DNA from: Alistipes sp.
GTDB lineage: Bacteria > Bacteroidota > Bacteroidia > Bacteroidales > Rikenellaceae
DNA: 6,941 nucleotides
NCBI GenBank assembly: GCA_009774895.1
Contig: VSOO01000012.1
Coordinates: forward strand, 11,131 to 18,071
Reading direction: 5' to 3'
Positions 1 to 6,450 of the stretch are shown piece after piece. A program made the translations under genes and the position numbers. Positions within the stretch are counted from its first letter, which is position 1, and the number at the start of each line of letters is the position of its first letter. The notes under the pieces are model-generated. The model was given only the letters and a program-made list of their open reading frames with translations, did not search any database and was not told the DNA's origin.

Positions 1-1734
1 TTTCAGGGCTTTCTTGATCGCCTCGATCTTGGCGTCGAGGCCGGCCACCGTGCGTTCGTACTCCGCGGCCGACGCCAGGGGGGCTTTCACGCCGAAGTAG
101 AACTTGATCTTCGGCTCGGTGCCCGAAGGACGCACCGACACGGTCGTGCCGTCCTCGGTGAACCACTGCAATACGTTGCTGCGGTCCTGCTCGATGGGCG
201 TGCGTGCGCCGCTGCGGGTGTCGAGCGTTTCGAGCGTCTGGAAGTCGTTGATCCGCACTACGGGCGAGCCGAGAATGGCGGCGGGCGGGGTAGCCCGGAA
301 GTCGGCCATCATGCGCTGGATCTGCTCGGCGCCCTCCTTGCCCTTGCGGACGCTCGGAAGCAGCCCCTCGCGGTAGAGTCCGTACTGCACGTAGAGCTCC
401 TGCAACCACTCGTAGAGCGTCAGACCCATCGTGTCCATCGCCCACGCTGCGGCTTCGGCCGCCAGCGAGCAGGCCGAAACGCCGTCCTTGTCGCGCACGT
501 AGTCGCCCGCGAGGTAGCCGAACGACTCCTCGCCGCCGCCGATGTACTTGGTCCTGCCCTCGTTTTCGCGGATGATCTTGGCGATGTACTTGAAGCCCGT
601 GAGGCAGTCGTAGCACTTCACGCCGAAACGGTCGGCCACGGCGTTGGCCATCTGCGACGTGACGATGGTCTTCACCACATACTGCCTGCCGTCGAGCAGC
701 CCCAGTTCGGCCCAGCGCGTGAGCTGGTAGCTCATGAGCAGCACGAGGGTCTGGTTGCCGTTCAGCAGCACGTATTCGCCCTGCTTGTTGCGCAGCGCCA
801 CGCCGATGCGGTCCGAGTCGGGGTCGGTCGCCAGCACCAGGTCGGCGCCTTCGCGTGCCGCCAGCTCGATGGCTTTCGACATGGTTTTACGCTCCTCGGG
901 GTTGGGCGACTCCACGGTGGGGAAGTTGCCGTCCACCACCGACTGCTCGGGTACGAGCGTCACGTTCGTGAAGCCGAAGCGGCGCAGCGACGCGGGAACC
1001 AGCCGCACGCCGGCGCCGTGCAACGGCGTGTAGACGATCTTCATGTCGTGGCGGCGCTTCACGCTCTCGGGCGAGAGCGACAGCTCGTGGATGCGGTCGA
1101 GGTACTTCTCGTCGAAATCCTCGCCCAGCACCACGATGTTCTCGGGGTGGAGCCCCGTGCGGATCATGCCCACGTCGGTGATGCGGCCGACCTCCTCGAT
1201 GATGTTGCGGTCGTGGGGGGCGGTCACCTGGGCGCCGTCGGTCCAGTAGGCCTTGTATCCGTTGTACTCCTTGGGGTTGTGCGAGGCGGTGATCACCACG
1301 CCCGAGTGGCATTTCAGCTCGCGGATGGCGAAGCTCAGCTCGGGGGTCGGACGCAGCGCGTCGAACAGGTAGGTGGTGAAGCCGTTCGATGCGAAGATGT
1401 CGGCCACGCGCTCGGCGAACTTGCGCGAGTTGTTGCGGCTGTCGTGCGCCACGGCCACGCGGATGGGCTCGCCCGCGAAGTTCTTCTTGAGGTATTCGGC
1501 CAGGCCCTGCGTGGCGGCGCCCACCGTGTAGGCGTTCATGCGGTTCGTGCCTGCGCCCATGATGCCGCGCAGACCGCCCGTACCGAATTCCAAATCCTTG
1601 TAGAAGCTCTCGACGAGCTCTTTCATATCGTTATCCATCAGGTATTTGACCTGCTGCCGGGTCTGCTCGTCGTATTGCTCGCCGAGCCACCCTTTGGCTT
1701 TCTCTAATACTTTCAGTTCCAGTTCGTTTGCCAT
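1..1734 (-). CDS. Phospho-sugar mutase (phosphoglucomutase/phosphomannomutase), 3' end beyond window
   Basis: This cytosolic alpha-D-phosphohexomutase moves phosphate between C1 and C6 of glucose or mannose, linking glycolysis to sugar-nucleotide and polysaccharide synthesis. Reading the minus strand from the ATG at 1734-1732 gives 578 codons without a stop up to the window edge. All four family signatures are present: GTGGLRG at residues 51-57, the phosphoserine loop TASHNP with Ser151, the Mg2+ loop DPDSDR at 304-309, and the sugar-binding GEESFG at 401-406. The C-terminal phosphate-binding loop RPSGTEP lies at 535-541. The family in Bacteroidota is usually about 580 residues, so only a few codons and the stop are missing. 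The length and GEESFG loop fit the PgcA/PGM2-like branch; glucose versus mannose preference cannot be read from sequence. It is transcribed divergently from dnaA, with its own -7 box about 58 nt upstream of the ATG. Confidence 0.95.
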   Translation of the reverse strand, partial: MANELELKVLEKAKGWLGEQYDEQTRQQVKYLMDNDMKELVESFYKDLEFGTGGLRGIMGAGTNRMNAYTVGAATQGLAEYLKKNFAGEPIRVAVAHDSRNNSRKFAERVADIFASNGFTTYLFDALRPTPELSFAIRELKCHSGVVITASHNPKEYNGYKAYWTDGAQVTAPHDRNIIEEVGRITDVGMIRTGLHPENIVVLGEDFDEKYLDRIHELSLSPESVKRRHDMKIVYTPLHGAGVRLVPASLRRFGFTNVTLVPEQSVVDGNFPTVESPNPEERKTMSKAIELAAREGADLVLATDPDSDRIGVALRNKQGEYVLLNGNQTLVLLMSYQLTRWAELGLLDGRQYVVKTIVTSQMANAVADRFGVKCYDCLTGFKYIAKIIRENEGRTKYIGGGEESFGYLAGDYVRDKDGVSACSLAAEAAAWAMDTMGLTLYEWLQELYVQYGLYREGLLPSVRKGKEGAEQIQRMMADFRATPPAAILGSPVVRINDFQTLETLDTRSGARTPIEQDRSNVLQWFTEDGTTVSVRPSGTEPKIKFYFGVKAPLASAAEYERTVAGLDAKIEAIKKALK

Positions 1735-1791
1735 AATGATATTGGTTTTGTTTATCGGAGTACGGGGTTGTCCTCCGAAAAATTTTATATG

Positions 1792-1799
1792 CAAATATA
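1792..1799 (-). promoter_or_regulatory. Bacteroidota -7 promoter box of the phospho-sugar mutase
   Basis: On the minus strand this reads TATATTTG, a perfect match to the Bacteroidota primary-sigma -7 consensus TAnnTTTG. The expected start of transcription about 7 nt further on leaves a leader of roughly 50 nt before the ATG at 1734. The -33 side is poor: the nearest TTG on that strand is 15 nt upstream of the box, shorter than the usual spacing. Confidence 0.65.
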
Positions 1800-1834
1800 G
1801 TGAAAATTTTCCGACAATTCTATATCAGGGAGTT

Positions 1835-1858
1835 AAAAAACGGGCCCCTCCGGGGGCC
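1835..1858 (-). terminator. Orphan intrinsic terminator facing the phospho-sugar mutase
   Basis: On the minus strand the sequence forms a perfect 6-bp stem, GGCCCC and GGGGCC around a CGGA loop, followed by CG and six T (complement of A1835-1840). That is a classic rho-independent terminator reading leftwards. No minus-strand gene lies to its right; dnaA is on the other strand. It sits just upstream of the mutase promoter, so it would stop antisense transcripts coming from dnaA. Read on the plus strand, the same hairpin is followed only by TCTTT, so it is weaker in that direction. Confidence 0.6.
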
Positions 1859-1919
1859 TCTTTCCGCATAAATAAAAAATCAAGAAATGCAACAGCGGTC
1901 CGAAAATCTTTTGACAATT

Positions 1920-1928
1920 TTATTCACA
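1920..1928 (+). promoter_or_regulatory. DnaA box upstream of dnaA
   Basis: TTATTCACA matches the relaxed DnaA-box consensus TTATNCACA and differs from the strong E. coli box by one base. It lies 36 nt upstream of the dnaA start codon and overlaps the possible dnaA -7 element by two bases. Autorepression of dnaA through a promoter box is established in other bacteria, so that is the likely role here. I saw no other good match on either strand of the intergenic region, so this does not look like a full origin. Confidence 0.5.
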
Positions 1929-1934
1929 ACTTTG
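1927..1934 (+). promoter_or_regulatory. Possible dnaA -7 promoter element
   Basis: CAACTTTG matches TAnnTTTG at all fixed positions except the first. It would place the transcription start near 1940 and give a leader of about 24 nt to the ATG at 1964. The nearest upstream TTTG (1910-1913) is only 13 nt away, too close for a normal -33 box, so the call is tentative. Confidence 0.3.
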
Positions 1935-1963
1935 CCGTGTCGAAAGACGAAAATTCTCTCGAA

Positions 1964-3382
1964 ATGTTAAGCACCGACCAGGCATATCGCGAAATGTGGC
2001 AGCATTGTCTCGACCGCATCAAGACACAGACTACCGAAGAGGAGTTCGTGAAGTGGTTCGAGCCCATCGTACCGCTCGAATTCGACGGCACGACGCTGCG
2101 TCTGCGGGTTCCGAATGCCAGCTACGTCTACCAGATCGAGAAGAACTACATTCCGTTCCTGCGTCCGATCATCTCGCAGCTCTACGGCCAGCAGACGCGT
2201 TTGCACTACGCCGTGCCCAAGGCCGAGCAGCAGCAGCCCGCCGCCGCGACGCTCACCACCGAGAGCGACGCCACGGCCGTATCGCGCTTCAGCACGCAGA
2301 CCGACACCGCAAATATAAAGAATCCTTTCGTGATTCCGGGGCTGAAGAAGATCGTAATCGATCCGCAGCTCAATCCGAACTATACGTTCGCCACGTTTAT
2401 CGAGGGCGAATGCAACCGGCTCGCACGCTCGGCAGCCATGTCCGTGGCGGTGACGCCCGGCAACAACCCGTTCAACCCGTTATATATATATGGTAACTCC
2501 GGTCTCGGAAAGACCCATATCGCTCAGTCGGTAGGCCATGAGGTCCGCCTGCGCCATCCCGAGTTGCAGGTGCTCTACGTCTCGATGAACAAGTTCCAGG
2601 CCCAGTTCCAGACGGCCTACAAGAACGGCGAGATTCCCGACTTCATCCATTTCTACCAGATGATCGACGTGCTCATCATCGACGACATCCAGGAGCTGAC
2701 GGGCAAGACCGGAACGCAGAACGCGTTCTTCAACATCTTCAACCACCTCCAGCTGGCCGGCAAGCAGCTGATCCTCACTTCGGACAAGCCGCCCGTGGAG
2801 CTGAAGGACATCGAGCAGCGACTGCTCACCCGCTTCAAGTGGGGTCTGTCGGCGCAGCTCGTATCGCCCGACAACGAGACGAAGCTCAAGATCATCCGCG
2901 CCAAGTCGCGCAAGGTGGGGGCCCGCATTTCGGACGAGGTGGTGACCTATCTGGCGGACAACATCTCGGCCAACGTGCGCGAAATCGAGGGCGTGCTCTC
3001 GTCGCTGGTGGCCAACGCGTCGTTCCTTGAGCGCAAAATCACCGTGTCGCTGGCAAAGGAGGTGCTCAAGGCCTACGTGCAGCTCTACCGCAAGGAGATC
3101 TCCATCGAGCGCATCATCGAGACGGTATGCGACCACCTCAATATCGACTTCGCGCGGCTCAGTTCGCCGGAGCGCACGCGCGAGGTGGCCCAGGCCCGGC
3201 AGATCGCCATGTACCTCTCGAAGCAGCACACCAAGGCGCCGCTTACCGCCATCGGCGCTTCGATCGGCGGCCGCAACCACGCCACGGTGCTCCATTCGTG
3301 CAAGGCCGTGACGAACCTGATGGAGACCGACAGGAACTTCCGGCGCCAGGTAGAGGAGATCGAGAAACGCATCCTGGCCTGA
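1964..3382 (+). CDS. dnaA: Chromosomal replication initiator protein DnaA
   Basis: DnaA is the AAA+ ATPase that binds DnaA boxes and opens the replication origin. The 472-residue product has domain I at about 1-85, a short Gln/Ala/Thr-rich linker (domain II) to about 118, the AAA+ core at about 125-340 and the DNA-binding domain IV at about 375-472. Visible motifs are Walker A GNSGLGKT (177-184), Walker B LIIDD (237-241), sensor I LTSD (271-274), the box VII arginine finger Arg290 in LLTRFKWG, and sensor II Arg339 in NVREIEG. The domain IV signature reads GGRNHATVLHSCKAV, with Asn438 where E. coli has Asp433. The frame is open back to 1646, but that stretch overlaps the mutase and the intergenic region. 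The ATG at 1964 gives the family-typical N-terminus. A DnaA box lies upstream and an intrinsic terminator follows the stop. Confidence 0.97.
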   Translation: MLSTDQAYREMWQHCLDRIKTQTTEEEFVKWFEPIVPLEFDGTTLRLRVPNASYVYQIEKNYIPFLRPIISQLYGQQTRLHYAVPKAEQQQPAAATLTTESDATAVSRFSTQTDTANIKNPFVIPGLKKIVIDPQLNPNYTFATFIEGECNRLARSAAMSVAVTPGNNPFNPLYIYGNSGLGKTHIAQSVGHEVRLRHPELQVLYVSMNKFQAQFQTAYKNGEIPDFIHFYQMIDVLIIDDIQELTGKTGTQNAFFNIFNHLQLAGKQLILTSDKPPVELKDIEQRLLTRFKWGLSAQLVSPDNETKLKIIRAKSRKVGARISDEVVTYLADNISANVREIEGVLSSLVANASFLERKITVSLAKEVLKAYVQLYRKEISIERIIETVCDHLNIDFARLSSPERTREVAQARQIAMYLSKQHTKAPLTAIGASIGGRNHATVLHSCKAVTNLMETDRNFRRQVEEIEKRILA

Positions 3383-3405
3383 GACGGCCCGATCCGACGA
3401 TAACG

Positions 3406-3435
3406 AAACCGCGACCCTGCGAGGCGCGGTTTTTT
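3406..3435 (+). terminator. Intrinsic terminator after dnaA
   Basis: AACCGCG (3407-3413) pairs with CGCGGTT (3425-3431). An inner CCT/AGG pairing around a GCG loop adds 3 bp with a 2-nt bulge, and a run of six T (3430-3435) follows. It starts 24 nt after the dnaA stop. It ends only 19 nt before the start of the WYL regulator, leaving little room for a separate promoter downstream of it. Confidence 0.85.
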
Positions 3436-3454
3436 CGATGAATATACCCTGCGC

Positions 3455-4369
3455 ATGGACCAACCCAAGATCGAGCGGCTGCTGCGGCTCATGAAGCTGC
3501 TCACGGCCAATACCGAATACACGGTGGATGACCTGGCGGAGCGACTCGGCATGTCGCGCCGCACGGTCTACCGCTACATCGACACCTTCCGCGACGCGGG
3601 GTTCGTCGTCCGCAAGTCGGGCGCCTGCATCCGCCTCGACAAGGAGTCGCCCCATTTCCGCGAGATTTCGCAACTGGTGCACTTCACCGAGGAGGAGGCC
3701 GTGATCCTGCGGCGCGCCATCGAGAGCATCGACGACACGAATCTTTTGAAACAGAACCTCAAACGCAAACTCTGCTCGGTCTACGACAACAAGACGCTCG
3801 CCCAGACCGTGGTGCGGGGCCGTCAGGCACCCAACATCCATGCGCTGATCGAGGCCATCGAGTCGCGGCGCCAGGCGGTGCTGTGCGGCTATCGCTCGGC
3901 GCACGGAGGCGCGGTGCGCGACCGCCTCGTGGAGCCCTTTGCCTTCACGACTAACTACGTGCAGGTGTGGTGCTACGACCCCGAGGCGGGGGTGTGCAAG
4001 CTCTTCAAGACGGCCCGCATCGGGCGCGTGGAGCTCACCGGCGAGCCGTGGCGCTTCGAGGCGGCGCATCGCGAGGGGTTCATCGACGTCTTCCGCATGA
4101 ACGGCACGCGCCGCGAACGCGTCCGCCTCGAAATGGGCATACGGGCTTACAGCCTGCTCGTCGAGGAGTATCCGCTGGCCGAGCGTGACGTGCGGCCGGC
4201 GGGGTGCGGCCGCTGGCTGCTCGAAACCGAGGTCGCCGGCTATGCGGGCGTCGGACGCTTCGTCGCGGGGCTGCTCGACGACGTGCGCGTGGTCGATTCG
4301 CCCGGACTGGTGAGCTACCTGCGCGATTATTTCGCAGCCTATGCCCCCGATCGCACGGATGTGTCATAA
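3455..4369 (+). CDS. HTH-WYL domain transcriptional regulator (DeoR-like helix-turn-helix)
   Basis: This is a 304-residue DNA-binding regulator. The N-terminus (about 5-60) is a winged helix-turn-helix: YTVDDLAERLGMSRRTVYRYIDTF is the helix pair, followed by wing residues GFVVRK. The middle (about 128-195) is a WYL ligand-sensing domain, with the core VQVWCYDPEAG followed by FKTARIGRVEL. A C-terminal extension (about 220-296) resembles the WCX region common in these proteins. WYL proteins are known as regulators that can respond to nucleic-acid ligands, and some control DNA-damage or phage-defence genes. The target here is unknown. It lies between dnaA and a small zinc-ribbon gene, with a terminator just upstream and a 10-bp inverted repeat 14 nt after its stop that could be its operator. 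The start is the first ATG after the terminator and gives a compact wHTH N-terminus. Confidence 0.88.
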   Translation: MDQPKIERLLRLMKLLTANTEYTVDDLAERLGMSRRTVYRYIDTFRDAGFVVRKSGACIRLDKESPHFREISQLVHFTEEEAVILRRAIESIDDTNLLKQNLKRKLCSVYDNKTLAQTVVRGRQAPNIHALIEAIESRRQAVLCGYRSAHGGAVRDRLVEPFAFTTNYVQVWCYDPEAGVCKLFKTARIGRVELTGEPWRFEAAHREGFIDVFRMNGTRRERVRLEMGIRAYSLLVEEYPLAERDVRPAGCGRWLLETEVAGYAGVGRFVAGLLDDVRVVDSPGLVSYLRDYFAAYAPDRTDVS

Positions 4370-4383
4370 GTTGTCGCACGAAG

Positions 4384-4418
4384 GTCGTTTCTTTGCACCG
4401 TAAAACAGAAGAAACGAC
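4384..4418. promoter_or_regulatory. Perfect 10-bp inverted repeat, candidate operator or leader hairpin
   Basis: GTCGTTTCTT (4384-4393) and AAGAAACGAC (4409-4418) are exact reverse complements separated by 15 nt. The right arm ends 5 nt before the ATG of the small zinc-ribbon gene. The left arm overlaps TTTCTTTG (4388-4395), a one-mismatch version of the -7 box TAnnTTTG. It may be an operator for a dimeric regulator such as the neighbouring WYL protein, or, if transcribed, a hairpin close to the start codon. No T-run follows, so it is not a typical terminator. Confidence 0.55.
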
Positions 4419-4423
4419 GGTTT

Positions 4424-4630
4424 ATGGGAATGCTTTACACCATTTGCTGCCGCCATTGCGGCGCGCGATTCGAACACTTCGCCGCGGCGGGTTGTGCCGC
4501 ACCGCGCCCGGTTGCGGGCTATGTCGAGACGCATCATCCGATCCGCTGCCCGGGTTGTCTGCACCGGCTCAACGCCACGGCCGAGGAGTTCGCCCGGCAG
4601 GTGTCGCTCGTGCGGGTCGCCGGTCGGTGA
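4424..4630 (+). CDS. Small zinc-ribbon-like protein of unknown function
   Basis: This 68-residue product has two CxxC knuckles, Cys9-Arg-His-Cys12 and Cys42-Pro-Gly-Cys45, each followed a few residues later by an aromatic or basic segment. The layout is that of a single structural zinc-ribbon fold. There is no signal peptide or membrane segment. Codon choice (GCC, CGC, CTC, GAG) matches the neighbouring genes, which supports real coding despite the short length. A second in-frame ATG at 4430 would shorten it by two residues and gives the more natural start MLYTICC. I do not recognise a named family. The gene sits alone between the WYL regulator and bcp, with an inverted repeat against its start, so it may be a target of that regulator. 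About 200 nt without a gene follow. Confidence 0.6.
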   Translation: MGMLYTICCRHCGARFEHFAAAGCAAPRPVAGYVETHHPIRCPGCLHRLNATAEEFARQVSLVRVAGR

Positions 4631-4800
4631 GCCGCACGGAATGGCATCGCGGGGCGTCGAGCGCGACGGAGGACTGCGGCGGCCGTTCGCAAGGGGCGGA
4701 GCGTCGTGCGTGGGGCCTCGGGGCCTGCGGACTGACGGAATTCGGAGGTCCCGATGCAAAAAAACGGGCCCGGCAGCGCAGCGGAAACGGAAAAAATTCG

Positions 4801-4808
4801 TATCTTTG
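4801..4808 (+). promoter_or_regulatory. Bacteroidota -7 promoter box for bcp (probably bcp-recA)
   Basis: TATCTTTG is a perfect TAnnTTTG box inside a short A-rich stretch. Transcription would start near 4815, leaving a leader of about 20 nt before the bcp ATG at 4834. No good -33 TTTG is visible at the expected distance. The rest of the gene-free stretch (4631-4800) is GC-rich, and I see only short direct repeats there. Confidence 0.65.
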
Positions 4809-4833
4809 AAAAAACGTTTTAACAGGAAAACCA

Positions 4834-5304
4834 ATGGGAACACCGGTTGGGGGTGAGTATGCGCCGGATTTTTCGGGTAAGCTTCAGCACGGCGATACCG
4901 TGCGGCTCGCGGATTTGGCGGGGCAGCGCGTCGTGCTCTACTTCTATCCGAAGGACAACACCTCGGGCTGTACGCTGGAGGCGCTCAGCCTGCGCGACGG
5001 GCGCGAGGAGCTGGAGCGCCGCGGCTTCCGGATCGTGGGCGTGAGCCCCGACGGCGAGCGTTCGCACCGCAACTTCTGCGACAAGCATGCGCTCGGTTTC
5101 ACGCTCTTGTCCGATCCGGACCACAGCGTGTGCGAGGCTTACGGCGTGTGGGCGGAGAAGTCGATGTACGGCCGCAAATACATGGGCGTCGTGCGTACGA
5201 CCTTTCTGATCGACGCCGCGGGGCGCATCGAACGCGTCATCGCCAAGGTGGACACGAAGAACCACGCCCGCCAGATCCTGGACCTGATCGGGGCCGGGGA
5301 GTAA
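4834..5304 (+). CDS. bcp: Thioredoxin-dependent thiol peroxidase, Bcp/PrxQ peroxiredoxin
   Basis: Bcp reduces hydrogen peroxide and organic hydroperoxides in the cytosol and is regenerated by thioredoxin. The 156-residue product has the peroxiredoxin fold signature YFYPKDNTSGCT, with peroxidatic Cys46. Downstream are SDPDHSVCEAYGVWAEK and the FLID strand typical of the family. The common PrxQ resolving Cys five residues later is missing: position 51 is Leu. Instead Cys82 lies 36 residues after Cys46 in SHRNFCDKH, the spacing known for the second PrxQ subtype, as in Xanthomonas Bcp. The usual TPGCT is TSGCT here. It has its own -7 box upstream, and no terminator is visible in the 101 nt before recA, so co-transcription with recA is likely. 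To my recollection a bcp-recA unit has been reported in Bacteroides fragilis. Confidence 0.93.
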   Translation: MGTPVGGEYAPDFSGKLQHGDTVRLADLAGQRVVLYFYPKDNTSGCTLEALSLRDGREELERRGFRIVGVSPDGERSHRNFCDKHALGFTLLSDPDHSVCEAYGVWAEKSMYGRKYMGVVRTTFLIDAAGRIERVIAKVDTKNHARQILDLIGAGE

Positions 5305-5346
5305 CCTGCCCAAGATCAGGGAGCGCCGGTTCGCGGGGCCGGGTGG

Positions 5347-5366
5347 ATCCGGATGCGCCGCCGGAT
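5347..5366. repeat. Inverted repeat in the bcp-recA gap
   Basis: ATCCGG (5347-5352) and CCGGAT (5361-5366) form a perfect 6-bp inverted pair with an 8-nt spacer, 39 nt before the first recA ATG. The same bases also give a direct repeat of CCGGATG (5349-5355 and 5361-5367) at 12-bp spacing. It may be a regulatory site for recA or chance in GC-rich DNA. It does not resemble a known SOS box and has no T-run. Confidence 0.3.
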
Positions 5367-5405
5367 GGGGCGCGAAAAAGGTATAAAGAGACAATTAAGT
5401 GAGAA

Positions 5406-6437
5406 ATGGAAAAAGATAAGGCAATGGCTGAAAAAACACAAGTCAATGCGGACAAGCTCAAGGTGCTGACCGCAGTCATGGAGAAGATAGAGAAGGACTT
5501 CGGCAAGGGATCCATCATGCGCATGAACTCGACCGAGGTGACCGACATTCCGGTGATTCCCACGGGTTCGATCACGCTCGACATGGCGCTGGGCGTGGGC
5601 GGTTATCCCAAGGGCCGCGTCATCGAAATCTACGGTCCCGAGTCGTCGGGTAAGACCACGCTCGCGATCCATGCCATCGCCGAGGCGCAGAAGACGGGCG
5701 GCATCGCGGCGTTCATCGACGCCGAGCATGCGTTCGACAGCTTCTACGCACAGAAGCTGGGCGTGGACGTGGACAACCTGCTTATTTCGCAGCCCGACAA
5801 CGGCGAGCAGGCGCTCGAAATCGCCGACTCGCTGATCCGGTCGAGCGCGATCGACATCATCGTCATCGACTCGGTGGCGGCGCTGACCCCCAAGGCCGAG
5901 ATCGAGGGCGAGATGGGCGATGCGAAGATGGGCCTTCAGGCGCGCCTCATGTCGCAGGCCCTGCGCAAGCTCACGGCCAGCATCGCCAAGACCAAGACGG
6001 TCTGCATCTTCATCAACCAGTTGCGCGACAAGATCGGCGTGGTGTACGGCAATCCGGAGACCACCACGGGCGGTAACGCGCTGAAATTCTATGCCAGCGT
6101 GCGCATCGACATCCGCCGCGTGTCGGTCATCAAGGACGGCGAGGAGCAGCTCGGCACCCGCACTCGCGTGAAGGTGGTAAAGAACAAGGTGGCGCCACCG
6201 TTCAAGCGCGCCGAGTTCGACATCATGTTCGGCGAGGGCATATCGAAGATCGGCGAGATCATCGACCTGGGCGTGGATTACGGCGTCATCAAGAAGGCCG
6301 GATCGTGGTTCTCCTACGGCGACCGCAAGATCGGCCAGGGCCGCGATGCGGTGAAGGAGCTGCTGCGCAACGATGCCGAGCTCAGCGCCGAAGTGGAGCA
6401 GAAGGTGCGCGAGGCCATGAAGAACGGTCAGGAATAA
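5406..6437 (+). CDS. recA: Recombinase RecA
   Basis: RecA forms filaments on single-stranded DNA, catalyses strand exchange in recombinational repair and acts as co-protease in SOS-type responses. The 343-residue product shows Walker A GPESSGKT (77-84, Lys83), catalytic Glu107 in DAEHAFD, Walker B IIVIDSV (151-157), loop L1 around [10 protein letters not shown] (167-176), the switch glutamine Gln205 in FINQLR, and loop L2 with NPETTTGG (216-223). EHAFD instead of the proteobacterial EHALD is common in Bacteroidota. The protein ends at KNGQE without the long acidic tail of E. coli RecA. A second in-frame ATG at 5424 begins MAEKTQV and would give 337 residues; either start is possible. It follows bcp without a terminator, and no TAnnTTTG box is visible in the gap. 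No clear terminator follows it either. Confidence 0.97.
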   Translation: MEKDKAMAEKTQVNADKLKVLTAVMEKIEKDFGKGSIMRMNSTEVTDIPVIPTGSITLDMALGVGGYPKGRVIEIYGPESSGKTTLAIHAIAEAQKTGGIAAFIDAEHAFDSFYAQKLGVDVDNLLISQPDNGEQALEIADSLIRSSAIDIIVIDSVAALTPKAEIEGEMGDAKMGLQARLMSQALRKLTASIAKTKTVCIFINQLRDKIGVVYGNPETTTGGNALKFYASVRIDIRRVSVIKDGEEQLGTRTRVKVVKNKVAPPFKRAEFDIMFGEGISKIGEIIDLGVDYGVIKKAGSWFSYGDRKIGQGRDAVKELLRNDAELSAEVEQKVREAMKNGQE

Positions 6438-6450
6438 TTCCGCAGACCGG

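Noticed and set aside
1018..1707. Plus-strand open frame opposite the phospho-sugar mutase
   Set aside because: It is antisense to the catalytic and N-terminal regions of the mutase and has a low-complexity Val/Ala/His-rich translation with no recognisable domain.
1646..1963. Upstream in-frame extension of dnaA giving a 578-residue protein
   Set aside because: The extra 106 codons run over the start of the divergent mutase gene and the AT-rich promoter region, show no DnaA-like sequence, and the ATG at 1964 gives the family-typical N-terminus.
1735..1963. Chromosomal origin (oriC) next to dnaA
   Set aside because: Only one good DnaA box is visible. The AT-rich DNA is short and explained by two promoters. 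A GC-skew plot of the whole genome would be decisive.
2480..4069. Long minus-strand open frame (529 codons) across dnaA and the WYL gene
   Set aside because: It is antisense to two well-supported genes, spans the dnaA terminator, and its Arg/His/Leu/Val-rich translation is typical of shadow frames in GC-rich DNA.
4758..4771. Second copy of the A-run plus CGGGCCC seen in the orphan terminator
   Set aside because: Here the neighbouring bases do not provide a second stem arm with a loop, so no terminator hairpin forms; the 13-bp match is probably chance.
4494..4856. Overlapping open frames between the WYL gene and bcp (also 4204-4809 plus and 4364-4843 minus)
   Set aside because: Their translations are Arg-rich with no domain, and they overlap better-supported genes and the bcp promoter and start.
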